The position numbers were made by a program, and so were the translations under genes. The notes beneath the pieces were generated by a model. It did no database searches. It saw only the letters and a program-made list of their open reading frames with translations, and was not told the origin of the DNA. Of a stretch of 64,000 bases of DNA, positions 1-11,433 are shown in pieces. Where the stretch lies: positions 142,334 through 206,333 of the forward strand of contig NZ_JAJCYB010000074.1 of assembly GCF_029263155.1 (NCBI RefSeq). Direction: 5' to 3'. The DNA is from Pseudonocardia sp. (GTDB lineage Bacteria > Actinomycetota > Actinomycetes > Mycobacteriales > Pseudonocardiaceae). Positions within the stretch are counted from its first letter, which is position 1. The number at the start of each line of letters is the position of its first letter.

Positions 1-1
1 G

Positions 2-1066
2 GTGCTGCGGCGGCTGGGCATCACCGAGGCCGGGCGGACCGGCAACGTCACCCTGCTCGACGTCCCGGCGGGAGCGGCTCCCGACGGCATCGCCGCACTC
101 GCCGCGCGGATCCGCAAGGACGGGGCGCCGGTCTCGGTCGACCATGTCGCACCGCTCGGTGCCTGGATGAAGGGTGAGGGCGGCCCCGAGCCGACGACGG
201 GCGCCCGGCGCTTCCCGGCCGTCGAGTTCCCACAGAAGTCCCCGCCACCCGCGATCGCCGTCCTCGACAGCGGGATCAGCAACGCCGGCCGCACGGACGG
301 CTACCTCGGGGCGAACATCGCTCCCGCCGATGTCGACCCGCTCGACATCTTCCCGACCCTCGGCCTGCTCGACGCCGACGCCGGCCACGGGTCGTCCGTG
401 GTGGGCATCGTCCAGCAGGTCGTGCCGCCCGCCGCGATCGGCAGCTACCGCGTGGCCGACAGCGACGGGATCACGACCTCGTTCGACGTCGCGGACAAGA
501 TGCGCCTGGCGGTGCGGCAGGGAGCGATGATCCTGAACCTGTCGCTGGGCACGGCGACCGAGGACGGGAACCCGCCGATCGCGCTGCAGGACGTGGTCGA
601 CGAGCTCCTGCAGGACAACCCGGAGGTCCTGATCGTGTGCGCGGCGGGCAACGACGCCTCGACCACGAAGGTGTGGCCCGCGGCGTTCGCCGAGACCCAC
701 CCCAACGTCGTCGCCGTCGCCGCGCTCGACGCCGCGGGCGCTCCCGCGCCGTGGTCCAGCCACGGTCGGTGGGTGACCTGCTCCACGATCGGCGAGGGCG
801 TCGCGTCCACCTACGTCGTGGGCACCGAGGACGGGCCACTCATCGGCGACCCCACGCCCGACACGTTCCATCCGCCCAACCCGTGGGCGGTCTGGAGCGG
901 GACGTCGTTCGCCGCGCCGCAGATCGCCGGGGCGGTCGCCCGGATCTGCAGCCAGAACGTGGGGGTCGGGCCGCGCCAGGCGCTCAAGCTGCTCGAGGCG
1001 GACGCGACGCCGGCCGCGGCCGGCTCGCCGTACGGGTGGACGGTCGAGATCCTGCCGGGAACCTGA
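2..1066 (+). CDS. S8 family (subtilisin-like) serine peptidase, 5' end possibly cut by window edge
   Basis: Triad motifs AVLDSGIS (Asp), AGHGSSVVGI (His), VCAAGND (Asn), WSGTSFAAPQIAGA (Ser). Confidence 0.88.
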   Translation: MLRRLGITEAGRTGNVTLLDVPAGAAPDGIAALAARIRKDGAPVSVDHVAPLGAWMKGEGGPEPTTGARRFPAVEFPQKSPPPAIAVLDSGISNAGRTDGYLGANIAPADVDPLDIFPTLGLLDADAGHGSSVVGIVQQVVPPAAIGSYRVADSDGITTSFDVADKMRLAVRQGAMILNLSLGTATEDGNPPIALQDVVDELLQDNPEVLIVCAAGNDASTTKVWPAAFAETHPNVVAVAALDAAGAPAPWSSHGRWVTCSTIGEGVASTYVVGTEDGPLIGDPTPDTFHPPNPWAVWSGTSFAAPQIAGAVARICSQNVGVGPRQALKLLEADATPAAAGSPYGWTVEILPGT

Positions 1067-1133
1067 CCGGACCCGGACCCGGACGCGGTATCGGCATCCC
1101 GGCAGGCTGCCGGTACCGCGACCGGCCGCCGCG

Positions 1134-1604
1134 TCACATCGCGGCGGAGGCGGTCTCCACGACGGTCCCGTCGGCGAGGCGACAGCGCAGCCATACCCGG
1201 GCGGTGCCGGAGGGGACCGGCACGGCGAACCGGCCCAGATCGTCGGCGACGGAGCTACCCACGACGGTCTCCGCACTGCGCAGCTCCAGCTCAGCGGCCT
1301 GGGCCGGGATCAGCTGCCCGAGCAACCGCCGCCCGGACGGCGTGGCGTCGAGTTCCACCTCGACCGTGAGGCCGTCGGACTCGAACGTGAGGATCCGGGG
1401 CTGCGCCGCCGCGCGGACCGCGACCGCGACGTCGTCGAGCAGGGAGTCGTAGGTCAGGGCGGCGATCTCGGCATCCACGGTGCGCCAGGTGAAGACCTCC
1501 CGGGCGGCGTCGAGCACCTCGGGGGGCGGCTCGTTCCGCCCGCGCAGCAGGGCGGCCAGCTCGTCGAGCAGGGCGCGGTCCCCGAACTCGGGATCGGCGT
1601 TCAT
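1134..1604 (-). CDS. hypothetical protein, ends 2 bp from the ECF sigma gene
   Basis: ORF with good codon bias, tight spacing with the downstream-coordinate sigma gene. Confidence 0.7.
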   Translation of the reverse strand: MNADPEFGDRALLDELAALLRGRNEPPPEVLDAAREVFTWRTVDAEIAALTYDSLLDDVAVAVRAAAQPRILTFESDGLTVEVELDATPSGRRLLGQLIPAQAAELELRSAETVVGSSVADDLGRFAVPVPSGTARVWLRCRLADGTVVETASAAM

Positions 1605-1605
1605 C

Positions 1606-2187
1606 TCAGCACTCCGCCGCGCTCGTCGTCCCGCCGGCCGCGAGCAGCCGTCGCAGCCGCTCCAGGCAGCGGGCGCGGGTGGGGCCGATGCTGCCGATGG
1701 GCATGTCCAGTGCCTGCGCGACCTCCGCGTAGGGCGGCCCGACGACGATCACCATGTGCAGCAGCACCCGGCAGTTCTCGGGGAGCGCGGCGAACGCGTG
1801 CCAGAGCCTGCGGTCGCGGTCGCGGTCCATCGTCAGCGACTCCGGCGTGGGCGCGTGGCCGACGGCATCGAGGTCCAGCCGGGACTCGTCGTCGGTCGGG
1901 AACTCGCGTCCCCGCAGGCGCAGCAGCCGCAGCGACTCGCGGCGCGCCGTGGTGGCCAGCCAGCCGCCGAGGCGCTCGGGCTGGGAGATCCGGTCCAGGT
2001 TCTCCACCAGCCGCAACCACGTGGTCTGCGAGACCTCCGCGGAGTCCGCCGGACCCAACCGGTGAGCGGCGGCGATGGACCACACCAGCCGGCCGAAGCT
2101 CGTCACCAGCCCGTCCCACGCGTCCTTGTCGCCGGCTGCGGCCCGCCGCACGGTGTCCGCCACTTCGGTCGGTTCCACTCGCCCCAT
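1606..2187 (-). CDS. ECF-type RNA polymerase sigma-70 factor
   Basis: Sigma region 2/4-like sequence (DAWDGLVTSFGRLVWSIA..., ALPENCRVLLHMVIVVGPPYAEVAQALDMPIGSIGPTRARCLERLRRLL). Confidence 0.88.
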   Translation of the reverse strand: MGRVEPTEVADTVRRAAAGDKDAWDGLVTSFGRLVWSIAAAHRLGPADSAEVSQTTWLRLVENLDRISQPERLGGWLATTARRESLRLLRLRGREFPTDDESRLDLDAVGHAPTPESLTMDRDRDRRLWHAFAALPENCRVLLHMVIVVGPPYAEVAQALDMPIGSIGPTRARCLERLRRLLAAGGTTSAAEC

Positions 2188-2383
2188 CCATGGTCCGCCA
2201 CGCCCGCGGGTCTCGCGGAGCGCTGACGGTAACCCAGACGTCGCTGTCCATGTCCCACCCTTCCTCGGTGTCCTGTACGAGCGACCACGAGGCCCGGAGA
2301 TACCGCGCGTCCGGGTGAGCACCACCACGGCGAACGGGGGATCACCGACGCTCGGTGATCCCCCGTTCGGCGACCGGTGGACG

Positions 2384-2773
2384 TCAGGCCGCCGCCGTGA
2401 CCACCTGCGGGCGGTAGCTCTCGATGATGTCCATGAACTCCTTGTGCTCGGCCGCGGGCACGCCGAGGAAGTTCAGGGTGGATGCGATCTCCAAGGCGAC
2501 GGCGTCGAACTGCTCCGGGGTGATGGCCATCGTCTCGTGGGCCTTGGTCATGTCCAGGCCGGGATAGCACTTCGGCCCGCCGGCCGCCTCCACCGACCAC
2601 GCCGTGACCAGGAACTTGTAGCCCGGAGCGTTCGCAGGAACCCCGTGGTGAGCGTGCACCGCCTCGTTGGCGTTGACCGAGGCGTTCTCGAAGAGCCGGT
2701 CGACCAACACGTCGACCGCTCCTGCGATCGCGTAGATGCCTCCCAGCCGGTCGTACAGGGTCTCGTCAGCCAT
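2384..2773 (-). CDS. group I truncated hemoglobin
   Basis: LYDRLGGIYAIAGAVDVLVDRLFEN...HHGVPANAPGYKFLVTAW globin-like sequence. Confidence 0.78.
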   Translation of the reverse strand: MADETLYDRLGGIYAIAGAVDVLVDRLFENASVNANEAVHAHHGVPANAPGYKFLVTAWSVEAAGGPKCYPGLDMTKAHETMAITPEQFDAVALEIASTLNFLGVPAAEHKEFMDIIESYRPQVVTAAA

Positions 2774-2875
2774 GTCCGCTCCTCGTTGCACGTGGTGGTG
2801 TGAGCAACCCCACTGTCCCAAGCACTCAGTCACGCAGTCAACGGTGCACAACACAACCCGGCACGATATGAGGGG

Positions 2876-3988
<1,113 letters not shown>

Positions 3989-3995
3989 CGCCGCC

Positions 3996-5018
3996 TCATT
4001 CCGCGTTCGCCGGGACGGGGTTGTGACAGCGCAGCAGGCGGCCGCCGCTGGTGTCGGGCTCCGGCGTCGTGGTGCGGCAGACCTCGATCGCCCGCGCGCA
4101 GCGCGGCGCGAACGCGCACGCGTCGGTCCACGGCAGGTTGTCGGCGACCGAGCCGGGAATGGCCGTCAGGTCCTCGCCCGCGGGCGCGTCCAGGCGTGGG
4201 ATCGAACCGAGCAGCCCGTTCGTGTACGGGTGGCGCGGCGTGCCGAACAGCCGGTGGCGTTGCGCGCGCTCGACGATCCGCCCGCCGTAGAGCACGTTCA
4301 CCGTCTCGCACAGCCCGGCGACGACCCCCAGGTCGTGCGTGATCATCACCAGTGCCGCGCCGGTGTCACGCACCATCTCCTTGAGCAGTTCGAGGATCTG
4401 GGCCTGGATGGTGACGTCGAGCGCGGTGGTCGGCTCGTCGGCGATGAGCAGCTTGGGGCGGCAGGCCAGCGCGATCGCGATGAGCGCGCGCTGGCGCATC
4501 CCGCCGGAGAGCTGGTGGGGGTAGGAGTCCAGGCGCCGGCGCGGGTCGGGGATGCCGACGCGGTCGAGCAGGTCGGCGGCCTCGGTGCGGGCGGCCTCCT
4601 TGCGCATCCCGCGGTGCCGCGTGAGCACCTCGGTGACCTGCACCCCGATCGGGATGACCGGGTTCAGCGAGGACAGCGGGTCCTGGAAGACCATCGACAG
4701 GTCGCGGCCGCGCCGTTCCCGCATCGCGCTCTCCGGCAGCGTCAACAGGTCGACGCCCTCCATCACGGCGCTGCCGGTGACCCGCACGCCACGAGCCGGG
4801 AGCAGGCGGGTGATGGCCATGGAGGTGACGGACTTGCCGCAGCCCGACTCCCCGACCAGCCCGACGATCTGTCCGGGGGCGACGTCGAAGCTGACCCCGT
4901 CGACGGCGATCGTGTCCGGCTCGCCGCGCCGGGTGAAGGCGACGGTGAGGTCGCGCACGGCCAGCAGCGGCTCCCCCGCCGGCGTGCCGCCGGGCGACTT
5001 CTGCAGCGACGCGGTCAT
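3996..5018 (-). CDS. dipeptide/oligopeptide ABC transporter ATP-binding protein (DppD/OppD type)
   Basis: [29 protein letters not shown], oligo_HPY C-terminus. Confidence 0.93.
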   Translation of the reverse strand: MTASLQKSPGGTPAGEPLLAVRDLTVAFTRRGEPDTIAVDGVSFDVAPGQIVGLVGESGCGKSVTSMAITRLLPARGVRVTGSAVMEGVDLLTLPESAMRERRGRDLSMVFQDPLSSLNPVIPIGVQVTEVLTRHRGMRKEAARTEAADLLDRVGIPDPRRRLDSYPHQLSGGMRQRALIAIALACRPKLLIADEPTTALDVTIQAQILELLKEMVRDTGAALVMITHDLGVVAGLCETVNVLYGGRIVERAQRHRLFGTPRHPYTNGLLGSIPRLDAPAGEDLTAIPGSVADNLPWTDACAFAPRCARAIEVCRTTTPEPDTSGGRLLRCHNPVPANAE

Positions 5019-5938
5019 CGGCTGCCCTTCGGGTCCAGTGCCTCGCGCAGCGACTCGCCCAGCAGCGTGAAGCCCAGCGCCACCACGATGATCGCGAAAG
5101 CCGGGTAGAGCGCGAGGGCCGGTCGCACGTCGAGATATGCCTGGGCCTGGGCGAGCATCAGTCCCCACTCGGCGCGGCCCGGGTCGGCGTCGCCGAGGCC
5201 GAGGAAGGACAGGGCGGCGGCGTCGAGGATGGCCGTGGCCAGGGTCAGGGTGGCCTGCACGATCACCGGACCGAGCGCATTGGGCAACATGTGTCTCAGC
5301 ACGACGGCGGAACGCCGGACCCCGAGCGCCGTGACCGCCACGACGTGGTCACTGTCCCGCTGGGCCAGCATCGCCCCACGCAGCAGCCGCGCGAAGATCG
5401 GCACCGCCACGATCGACACCGCGATGATCACCGTGGTCTGCGAGGGGCTGGCCGCCAGGGCCGCCACGGAGATCGCGAGGAGCAGGCTCGGGATCGAGAG
5501 CAGGACGTCGGTGACCCGCATGAGGACGTTGTCGACCCACCCGCCGAACGCGCCGGCGAGGGTACCGATGACCAGCCCGACCGCGAGTCCGATGAGCGTC
5601 GCGACCACGCCGACGACCAGCGTCTGCTGCGCGGCCAGGATCATCCGCGAGAAGAAGTCGCGTCCGAGCTGGTCGCCGCCCAGCGGGAAACCCTCCTGCG
5701 GGCCGGGGATCTGGCCCGGCCGAAGCTCGTCGAGCAGCTGCGGGAACGCCTCGGTGGCGTTGTTCGGCGCGATCACCGGGGCCAACACCGCGACCAGGAC
5801 GAACAGCCCGACGATCGACGCGCCCGTGATCGCCACCGGGTCGCGGCGCAGCCTGCGCAACGCCTCCACGCTCAGGCTCCGGCCGCCGGCCACGTCGTCG
5901 ATGCGGGCCCGGCGTCGCTCCAGCCATGTCGTCGCCAT
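5015..5938 (-). CDS. dipeptide ABC transporter permease (DppC type)
   Basis: Multi-TM protein with DppC-like C-terminal region (LRHMLPNALGPVIVQATLTLATAILDAAALSFLGLG). Confidence 0.92.
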   Translation of the reverse strand: MATTWLERRRARIDDVAGGRSLSVEALRRLRRDPVAITGASIVGLFVLVAVLAPVIAPNNATEAFPQLLDELRPGQIPGPQEGFPLGGDQLGRDFFSRMILAAQQTLVVGVVATLIGLAVGLVIGTLAGAFGGWVDNVLMRVTDVLLSIPSLLLAISVAALAASPSQTTVIIAVSIVAVPIFARLLRGAMLAQRDSDHVVAVTALGVRRSAVVLRHMLPNALGPVIVQATLTLATAILDAAALSFLGLGDADPGRAEWGLMLAQAQAYLDVRPALALYPAFAIIVVALGFTLLGESLREALDPKGSR

Positions 5939-5940
5939 CG

Positions 5941-6942
5941 CTACAGCCGCACTCTCGGGTCGATGATCGCGTAGGAGAGGTCGACGAGCAGGTTGACGAC
6001 GATGTAGACCAGCGCCCCGAGGAGCAGGATCGCCTGCAGCCGCGGGTAGTCGCGTCGTTCGATCGCCTCGGCGAGCAGGGTGCCCAGCCCGCCCCAGACG
6101 AACACCCGCTCGGTCAGCACCGCGCCGGCGAGCAGCAGCCCCACCTGCAGGCCGACCGTCGTCGACACCGGGAGCAGCGCGTTGCGCAGCACGTGCCTGC
6201 CGCGGATCGTGCCCGGCGTGAGCCCCTTGGAGCGTGCGGTCCGGACGAAGTCGGCGCCGGTCACGTCCAGAACCGATGCCCGGGTGATGCGGACGATCAC
6301 CGCGAGCGGGATCGTCGCGAGCGCGACGGCGGGCAGCACGAGGTGGACGAGCGCGTCGAGGGTCGCGTCGAACTCCCCGGTGAGCAGGCCGTCGAGGATC
6401 GCGAAACCGGTGACGTCGGTGGCATCGATGCGGACCGACTGGCGTCCCGAGGGCGGGAACCAGCCCAGTTGCACCGCGAACACGGCCTTCAGCACGTAGC
6501 CGAGGAAGAACACGGGCACCGCGACGCCCACCAAGGTCCCGATCACGGTGCCCGCGTCCAGCGGGCGGCCCCGGTTGACGGCGGCGAGGTAACCCAACGG
6601 TATGCCCAGCCCGACGGCGAGGACCAGCGCCGCCACCGACAGCTCCACGGTGGCCGGCAGCGCCCGGGCGATCTCGAGCAGCACCGGCTGTCCCGTGATG
6701 GACGAGGTCCCGAAGTCGCCGGTGACCGCTCGGCCGAGAAACTGCAGGTACTGCAGCGGAATCGGCTGGTCCAGCCCGTAGAGCCGATTGAGTTCGGCGA
6801 CGCGCTCGGGCGTCGCGCGATCGCCGAGCAGCGCGACCGCCGGTCCGCCCGGGAGGTTGCGCAGCCAGGCGAAGACCAGCAGCGACAGGAGGAGCAGCGT
6901 CGGGATCACCTGCAGGAGTCGGCGCAGGACGAACCGGAGCAT
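5941..6942 (-). CDS. dipeptide ABC transporter permease (DppB type)
   Basis: MLRFVLRRLLQVIPTLLLLSLLVF start, DFVRTARSKGL motif. Confidence 0.93.
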   Translation of the reverse strand: MLRFVLRRLLQVIPTLLLLSLLVFAWLRNLPGGPAVALLGDRATPERVAELNRLYGLDQPIPLQYLQFLGRAVTGDFGTSSITGQPVLLEIARALPATVELSVAALVLAVGLGIPLGYLAAVNRGRPLDAGTVIGTLVGVAVPVFFLGYVLKAVFAVQLGWFPPSGRQSVRIDATDVTGFAILDGLLTGEFDATLDALVHLVLPAVALATIPLAVIVRITRASVLDVTGADFVRTARSKGLTPGTIRGRHVLRNALLPVSTTVGLQVGLLLAGAVLTERVFVWGGLGTLLAEAIERRDYPRLQAILLLGALVYIVVNLLVDLSYAIIDPRVRL

Positions 6943-7011
6943 TCATCCTCCCCGAAGACGAGCGCTAAGGGTGGCACCGCCCCGCAGGACGGTGCCACCC
7001 GGGGGTCGGCC

Positions 7012-8685
7012 TCAGTTCACGCCGACGGTGACGAACCGCTCGTCGGTCAGCGGGGACGGAACGAGACCCTGCACGCCCTCCCGCACCACCAGCGCGGGCG
7101 GCGAGTGGCTGATCGGGACGGCAGGCAGGTACTCCATCACCGCCGCGTTCGCGGACCGGTAGGCGGTGGCGCCCGCCTCCGGGCTGGTGGCGGCGTCCCC
7201 GGCGGCGATCTGCTGGAACAGCTGCGGGTTGTCGAACCCGAACTCCGGCTTCGGTCGTCCGAAGAACGTGCCGATGAAGTTCCCGGCGTAGTTGAAGTCA
7301 CCGGTCCAGCCGAGCAGGTGCAGGTCGTGGGAGCCGTTGACGGTCACCGAGTCCAGGTATCCACCGTTCCAGGGCTGTGCGACCGGGTTCACGGTGATGC
7401 CGACCTGGCTGAGGTTCTCGGCCAGCGCGGTGAAGATGTTGGTGGGGTTGGGCATGTACGGGCGGGTCACGTCGGTCGGGTAGTAGAAGTCGAGCGTGAG
7501 GTTCGGCTGCCCGGCCTCCGCCAGCAGCGCCCGGGCTCGTTCGGGGTCGTACGGGATCGCTTCCAGGCCGGGGTTGTAGCCCTCGACGGCCTCGGGCATG
7601 AACTGCGTCGCGACCTCCGCCCCCTCGGGCAGCTGCGTCCGGACGAGCGATTCACGGTCGAGCGCGGCGGCGATCGCCTGGCGGACGCGGATGTCCTGCA
7701 GCGCGGGGTTGCCCGCCTGGTTGATGCCGAGGTAGAGGATGTTGAACGGCTGGCGGATGAGCAGCTGGTTGCCGGCGTCTCGCAGCCCCTGCCACTGTGC
7801 GGGCGGCGGGTAGTCGTAACCGTCGATCGTGCCGGCCTGCAGCTCCTGCTGGCGGGCGTTCTCGTCCGCGATGACCCGGAAGATCAGCTGGTCGAGCTGC
7901 GCGGGCTCACCCCAGTACTCGTCGTTGCGGACGAGCGTGATCGTGCCGCTGGCCCGGTCGAAGCTCTCGAACCGGAACGGCCCGGTGCCGATGGGGTGCT
8001 GGTTGGCGTACTCGCTGAACGTGAACGCCTCGCCGCTCTGGGTCACCTCGTCGCCGTTGTACTGCTCGATCGCCTCTGGGCTCTGGATGGACAGCGACGT
8101 GAGGCCGAACGCGGCCGGGAACAGGCCGCGCGGCTGGGTGAGACCCAGCACCGCGGTCTGCGCGTCGGGGGCCTCGCACCCCGCGTAGACCGACTCACCG
8201 ACGCCCTCGATCTGGTTGTCGGCATAGCCACCGAACTGGTCGCTGTAGTAGATGGCCTGGCTCTGTGCCGCCGCGCTGGGCAGGTTGTGCCAGCGCTCGA
8301 AGTTGGCGCACACGGCGGCGCCGTCGAGCGGGGTGCCGTCGTGGAAGGTGACGCCCTCCCGGATGGTGAACGTCCACTCTGTGCCCTCGGCGTTCGGCGT
8401 CCACTCGGTGGCCAGGCCCGGCGCGAGGTCGGAGGTGCCCGGCGCGTAGGTGATGAGGGTCTCGTACATCTGGCGGGCGGGACGGAAGGTCTCCCCGTCC
8501 TGGGCGAAGAGGGGGTCGAAGTGCGCCGGTTCACCCGGCACCCCGAACACCATCGTGCCGCCGCCCTCGCCGCCGGCGGCATCGGCGCCGCCGTCCCGCT
8601 CGGATGCGCAGGCGGCAAGGGTCACGGCGAGCACGCCCGCGGTCAGGGCGGCGGACAGTCGTCGGGCAGATCTCATGGACGGCAC
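7012..8685 (-). CDS. ABC transporter substrate-binding lipoprotein (SBP_bac_5 type)
   Basis: Lipobox-like N-terminus (LAVTLAACAS), SBP5-like body, completes the transporter operon. Confidence 0.92.
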   Translation of the reverse strand: MPSMRSARRLSAALTAGVLAVTLAACASERDGGADAAGGEGGGTMVFGVPGEPAHFDPLFAQDGETFRPARQMYETLITYAPGTSDLAPGLATEWTPNAEGTEWTFTIREGVTFHDGTPLDGAAVCANFERWHNLPSAAAQSQAIYYSDQFGGYADNQIEGVGESVYAGCEAPDAQTAVLGLTQPRGLFPAAFGLTSLSIQSPEAIEQYNGDEVTQSGEAFTFSEYANQHPIGTGPFRFESFDRASGTITLVRNDEYWGEPAQLDQLIFRVIADENARQQELQAGTIDGYDYPPPAQWQGLRDAGNQLLIRQPFNILYLGINQAGNPALQDIRVRQAIAAALDRESLVRTQLPEGAEVATQFMPEAVEGYNPGLEAIPYDPERARALLAEAGQPNLTLDFYYPTDVTRPYMPNPTNIFTALAENLSQVGITVNPVAQPWNGGYLDSVTVNGSHDLHLLGWTGDFNYAGNFIGTFFGRPKPEFGFDNPQLFQQIAAGDAATSPEAGATAYRSANAAVMEYLPAVPISHSPPALVVREGVQGLVPSPLTDERFVTVGVN

Positions 8686-9084
8686 CTCTTCGTAGGAGAC
8701 CCGCGAACGGTAATGGGGTGAACTACGGATGGGTAGCCGTTGACGTCACGGTTGCGCTACGACGCGGGAGGCGGCGTAACGGCCCGCTCCCGGACCGTCA
8801 CGGGGCGTCGGCGGCCGGTCCCGGACCGCGGGCGGGGACGCGCCGGCACGGCGCAGGCATGCGCATCCGTCGAGCACACCGGCGCTCCGGAACCGCCGCC
8901 ACCGTGGCGCCGATGATCGTCGGTTCGGAACCCGGAGACGTGGCCCGATGCGCTGCGCGGTCCCGCGCGTCGATCTTCGACGGTGGGGCGAGGGAGGGCC
9001 GAAGATCACCGGAGCGGAACGGGGAGGCGTGCGAGCTGCGGCTCGGAGTTCCCGTACGTCGATCACCGGCCCCGCGCAGGCGGA

Positions 9085-9306
9085 TCAGCCGGCGGCGGCG
9101 AGATCGGCCGCGGGCACGCCGGGACCGTCGAACTCCCCCGCCTTGACGCCGCGGACGAAGGCCGTCCACTCCTCGCCGGTGAAGGTGAGCGTCGTCGAGC
9201 GCGCCGCGTCCTTGGTGTCCCGCACGATCACCGAGCCGTCGGGCGAGTGCCCCACCTCGACGCAGTCGCCGAAGTTGCAGAAGCTGCTGGTCTTGAACTC
9301 GATCAT
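9085..9306 (-). CDS. DUF397 domain protein
   Basis: IEFKTSSFCNFGDCVEVGHSPDGSVIVRDTKD...EWTAFVRGVKAGEFD is the typical DUF397 pattern. Confidence 0.88.
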   Translation of the reverse strand: MIEFKTSSFCNFGDCVEVGHSPDGSVIVRDTKDAARSTTLTFTGEEWTAFVRGVKAGEFDGPGVPAADLAAAG

Positions 9307-10214
9307 CGCGGGGCAGTCCTCGGGTTCGGGGGGGCGTACTCGTCGTGATAACGACCGATCGTCGCCGCGGACACTTCCGCGGTCTGGGCGTGCCCCGATG
9401 CATCGGCGAAGACGTCTTTATACAGGTCCACATCGGAGGCGCCATTGAGGTAGCTGTCCCCGGCGTGGCCCTCCACGTAGACGACGTCGGAGCCGAGCGC
9501 GTGCGGGATCTCGACCAGCACGAAGTGACCGGCGTGGGCCCGGAGGATCCCCGCCGTGAACGGCAGCACCTGGATGGTCACGTTGGGCGATTCGGCCGCA
9601 ACCGCGAGGTGCTCGAGCTGGGCCGCCATCACCTCACGGCCGCCGACGGGTCGGCGCAGCACAGCCTCGTCGAGCAGTGCGTGGAGTTCCAGCGGGGCCG
9701 GATCGGCACGCCGCAGTGCCTCCTGCCGCTTGGAACGCAGCTCGACCAGCCTGTCGATCTCGGCAGGCGGGTGATGCGGCAACGTCGCCGTGAGGACGGC
9801 CCGGGCGTACGCGGGTATCTGCAGCAGGCCGTGGACGACGGTGATGTCGAACGAGCGCACCGCGGTGGCGTCGTTCTCCAGCGCGGCGTAGCGGCCGGGT
9901 TGATCGAGCACGAACCGCTCGGGTGCGACCCCGTCGGTCAGCGGCTCCCACCACCCGTGTTCCCGCCCGTCCTTGACCAGCCGCAGCAGCATGTCGCTCT
10001 CGGTCTCGGACGTGACGCCGTAGATGCGCATCAGCTCGCGGACGTCGGGGACCTTCGGCACCCCCTTCCCCGTCTCCAGCCGGGAGATCTTCGACGTGGA
10101 GCACGTCATCATCTCGGCCACATCGTCGAGGGTGAGGCCGACCTTCAGGCGGAGTCGCCGCAGCTCGGCGCCGAGGCGCCGGCGGGATCCGATCGGGCTC
10201 TGCGGTGCGGCCAT
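9303..10214 (-). CDS. XRE family HTH regulator with DUF5753-like domain
   Basis: LRRLRLKVGLTLDDVAEMMTCSTSKISRLETGKGVPKVPDV HTH; paired with DUF397. Confidence 0.9.
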   Translation of the reverse strand: MAAPQSPIGSRRRLGAELRRLRLKVGLTLDDVAEMMTCSTSKISRLETGKGVPKVPDVRELMRIYGVTSETESDMLLRLVKDGREHGWWEPLTDGVAPERFVLDQPGRYAALENDATAVRSFDITVVHGLLQIPAYARAVLTATLPHHPPAEIDRLVELRSKRQEALRRADPAPLELHALLDEAVLRRPVGGREVMAAQLEHLAVAAESPNVTIQVLPFTAGILRAHAGHFVLVEIPHALGSDVVYVEGHAGDSYLNGASDVDLYKDVFADASGHAQTAEVSAATIGRYHDEYAPPNPRTAPR

Positions 10215-10254
10215 GGCCCCTTCTCGTTGGTGCGGGCGGGTGATGGTAGCGGGA

Positions 10255-10266
10255 ATGCAATTGCAT
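10255..10266. promoter_or_regulatory. perfect 12-bp palindrome ATGCAATTGCAT upstream of XRE gene (candidate operator)
   Basis: Direct reading, 41 bp upstream of the start at 10214. Confidence 0.45.
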
Positions 10267-10563
10267 GAGGCACTGTCTTGCGGCAATCTAAGCACCAGCG
10301 CTCGATGTGGCGACAGTCACCACGCCGAGCCGCTGGCACATCTCTTCCCGAGAGGAGGCCGACGTGATCGCACCACCGACCGCGCCCCTTCTCGGCCCGC
10401 CTCCGCCCCGACGGTCGGTCCGGCACCCCGGACCCCCGTCTCCCGTTCCGGCCCGCGCCGGGAACCTCCGTCCCCCCGGTGACCACCAGGGGGAAGTCGC
10501 CACGGGAAGGAGCACGTCGATGTCCGCCAAGAAGATCCAGAACTCCGCCGCGCCCCGCGGGGG

Positions 10564-10752
10564 GTGGTCACCGTGATCGTCTTGCTGATCATCGGAGGAC
10601 TCGCCCTCATCGCGCTGATCGCCGTCGTCGTCGGCATCGTCGACGCTGCCCATGCGCGGGCCTGGCGGGAGGTCGCGGCCGATCGCCGTGGCGAGTGGGA
10701 GGCACGCCGGCCCGAGTTCCACGGCCCGTACGAGGCCTGGGACGAGGACTGA
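10564..10752 (+). CDS. small single-TM hypothetical protein
   Basis: GTG start; hydrophobic N-terminus VTVIVLLIIGGLALIALIAVVVGIV. Confidence 0.45.
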   Translation: MVTVIVLLIIGGLALIALIAVVVGIVDAAHARAWREVAADRRGEWEARRPEFHGPYEAWDED

Positions 10753-10803
10753 TCCCCGGGCGGTCCCGGGGAGTGACCGAGCCGGACCCGGCCGTCCGCG
10801 CAG

Positions 10804-11421
10804 CTACAGCGCGCGGCGGCCGGACAGGGCTCGGCCGAGCGTGAGTTCGTCGGCGAACTCCAGGTCGCCCCCCATCGGCAGCCCCGAGGCGAGCCGGGTG
10901 ACCGACAGCCCGGGGAAGTCGCGCAGCAGCCGCACCAGGTAGGTGGCCGTGGCCTCGCCCTCGGTGTTCGGGTCGGTCGCGATGATCACCTCGGCGATCT
11001 CGGTCTCGTCCGGCGCCGGGCCGGTGCCGCCCAGGCGCGCCAGCAACTCGCGGATGCGCAGGCCGTCGGGCCCGACGCCGGCCAGCGGGTCCAGCGCCCC
11101 GCCCAGCACGTGGTAGCGGCCCTTGAACTCGCGGGTTCGCTCCACGGCCAGCACGTCCTTGGGCTCCTCCACGACGCAGACGACCGTGGGGTCGCGGCGG
11201 GCGTCGGCGCAGTAGCGGCAGCGCTCCCGCTCCGAGACGTTGCCGCAGACCTCGCAGAACTGCACCCCGAGCTTGACCTTCTGCAGCACGTCCTGCAGCC
11301 GCGACACGTCCGCCGGGTCGGCGGCGAGCAGGTGGAACGCGATGCGCTGGGCGCTCTTGGGCCCGACCCCGGGCAGCCGGCCGAGCTCGTCGATCAGGTC
11401 CTGGACCGGCCCCTCGAACAC
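10804..11421 (-). CDS. recR: recombination mediator RecR
   Basis: [24 protein letters not shown], zinc finger [16 protein letters not shown], Toprim [15 protein letters not shown]. Confidence 0.96.
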   Translation of the reverse strand: MFEGPVQDLIDELGRLPGVGPKSAQRIAFHLLAADPADVSRLQDVLQKVKLGVQFCEVCGNVSERERCRYCADARRDPTVVCVVEEPKDVLAVERTREFKGRYHVLGGALDPLAGVGPDGLRIRELLARLGGTGPAPDETEIAEVIIATDPNTEGEATATYLVRLLRDFPGLSVTRLASGLPMGGDLEFADELTLGRALSGRRAL

Positions 11422-11433
11422 GAGACGATGTCC

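Noticed and set aside
5926-8721. 931-aa plus-strand ORF over the ABC permease and substrate-binding genes
   Set aside because: Antisense to well-supported transporter genes; low-complexity R/G/V/D-rich translation typical of GC-rich shadow ORFs.
8746-9066. 106-aa minus-strand ORF between the ABC operon and the DUF397 gene
   Set aside because: Arg/Pro-rich composition, no recognisable domain, no convincing ribosome-binding site.
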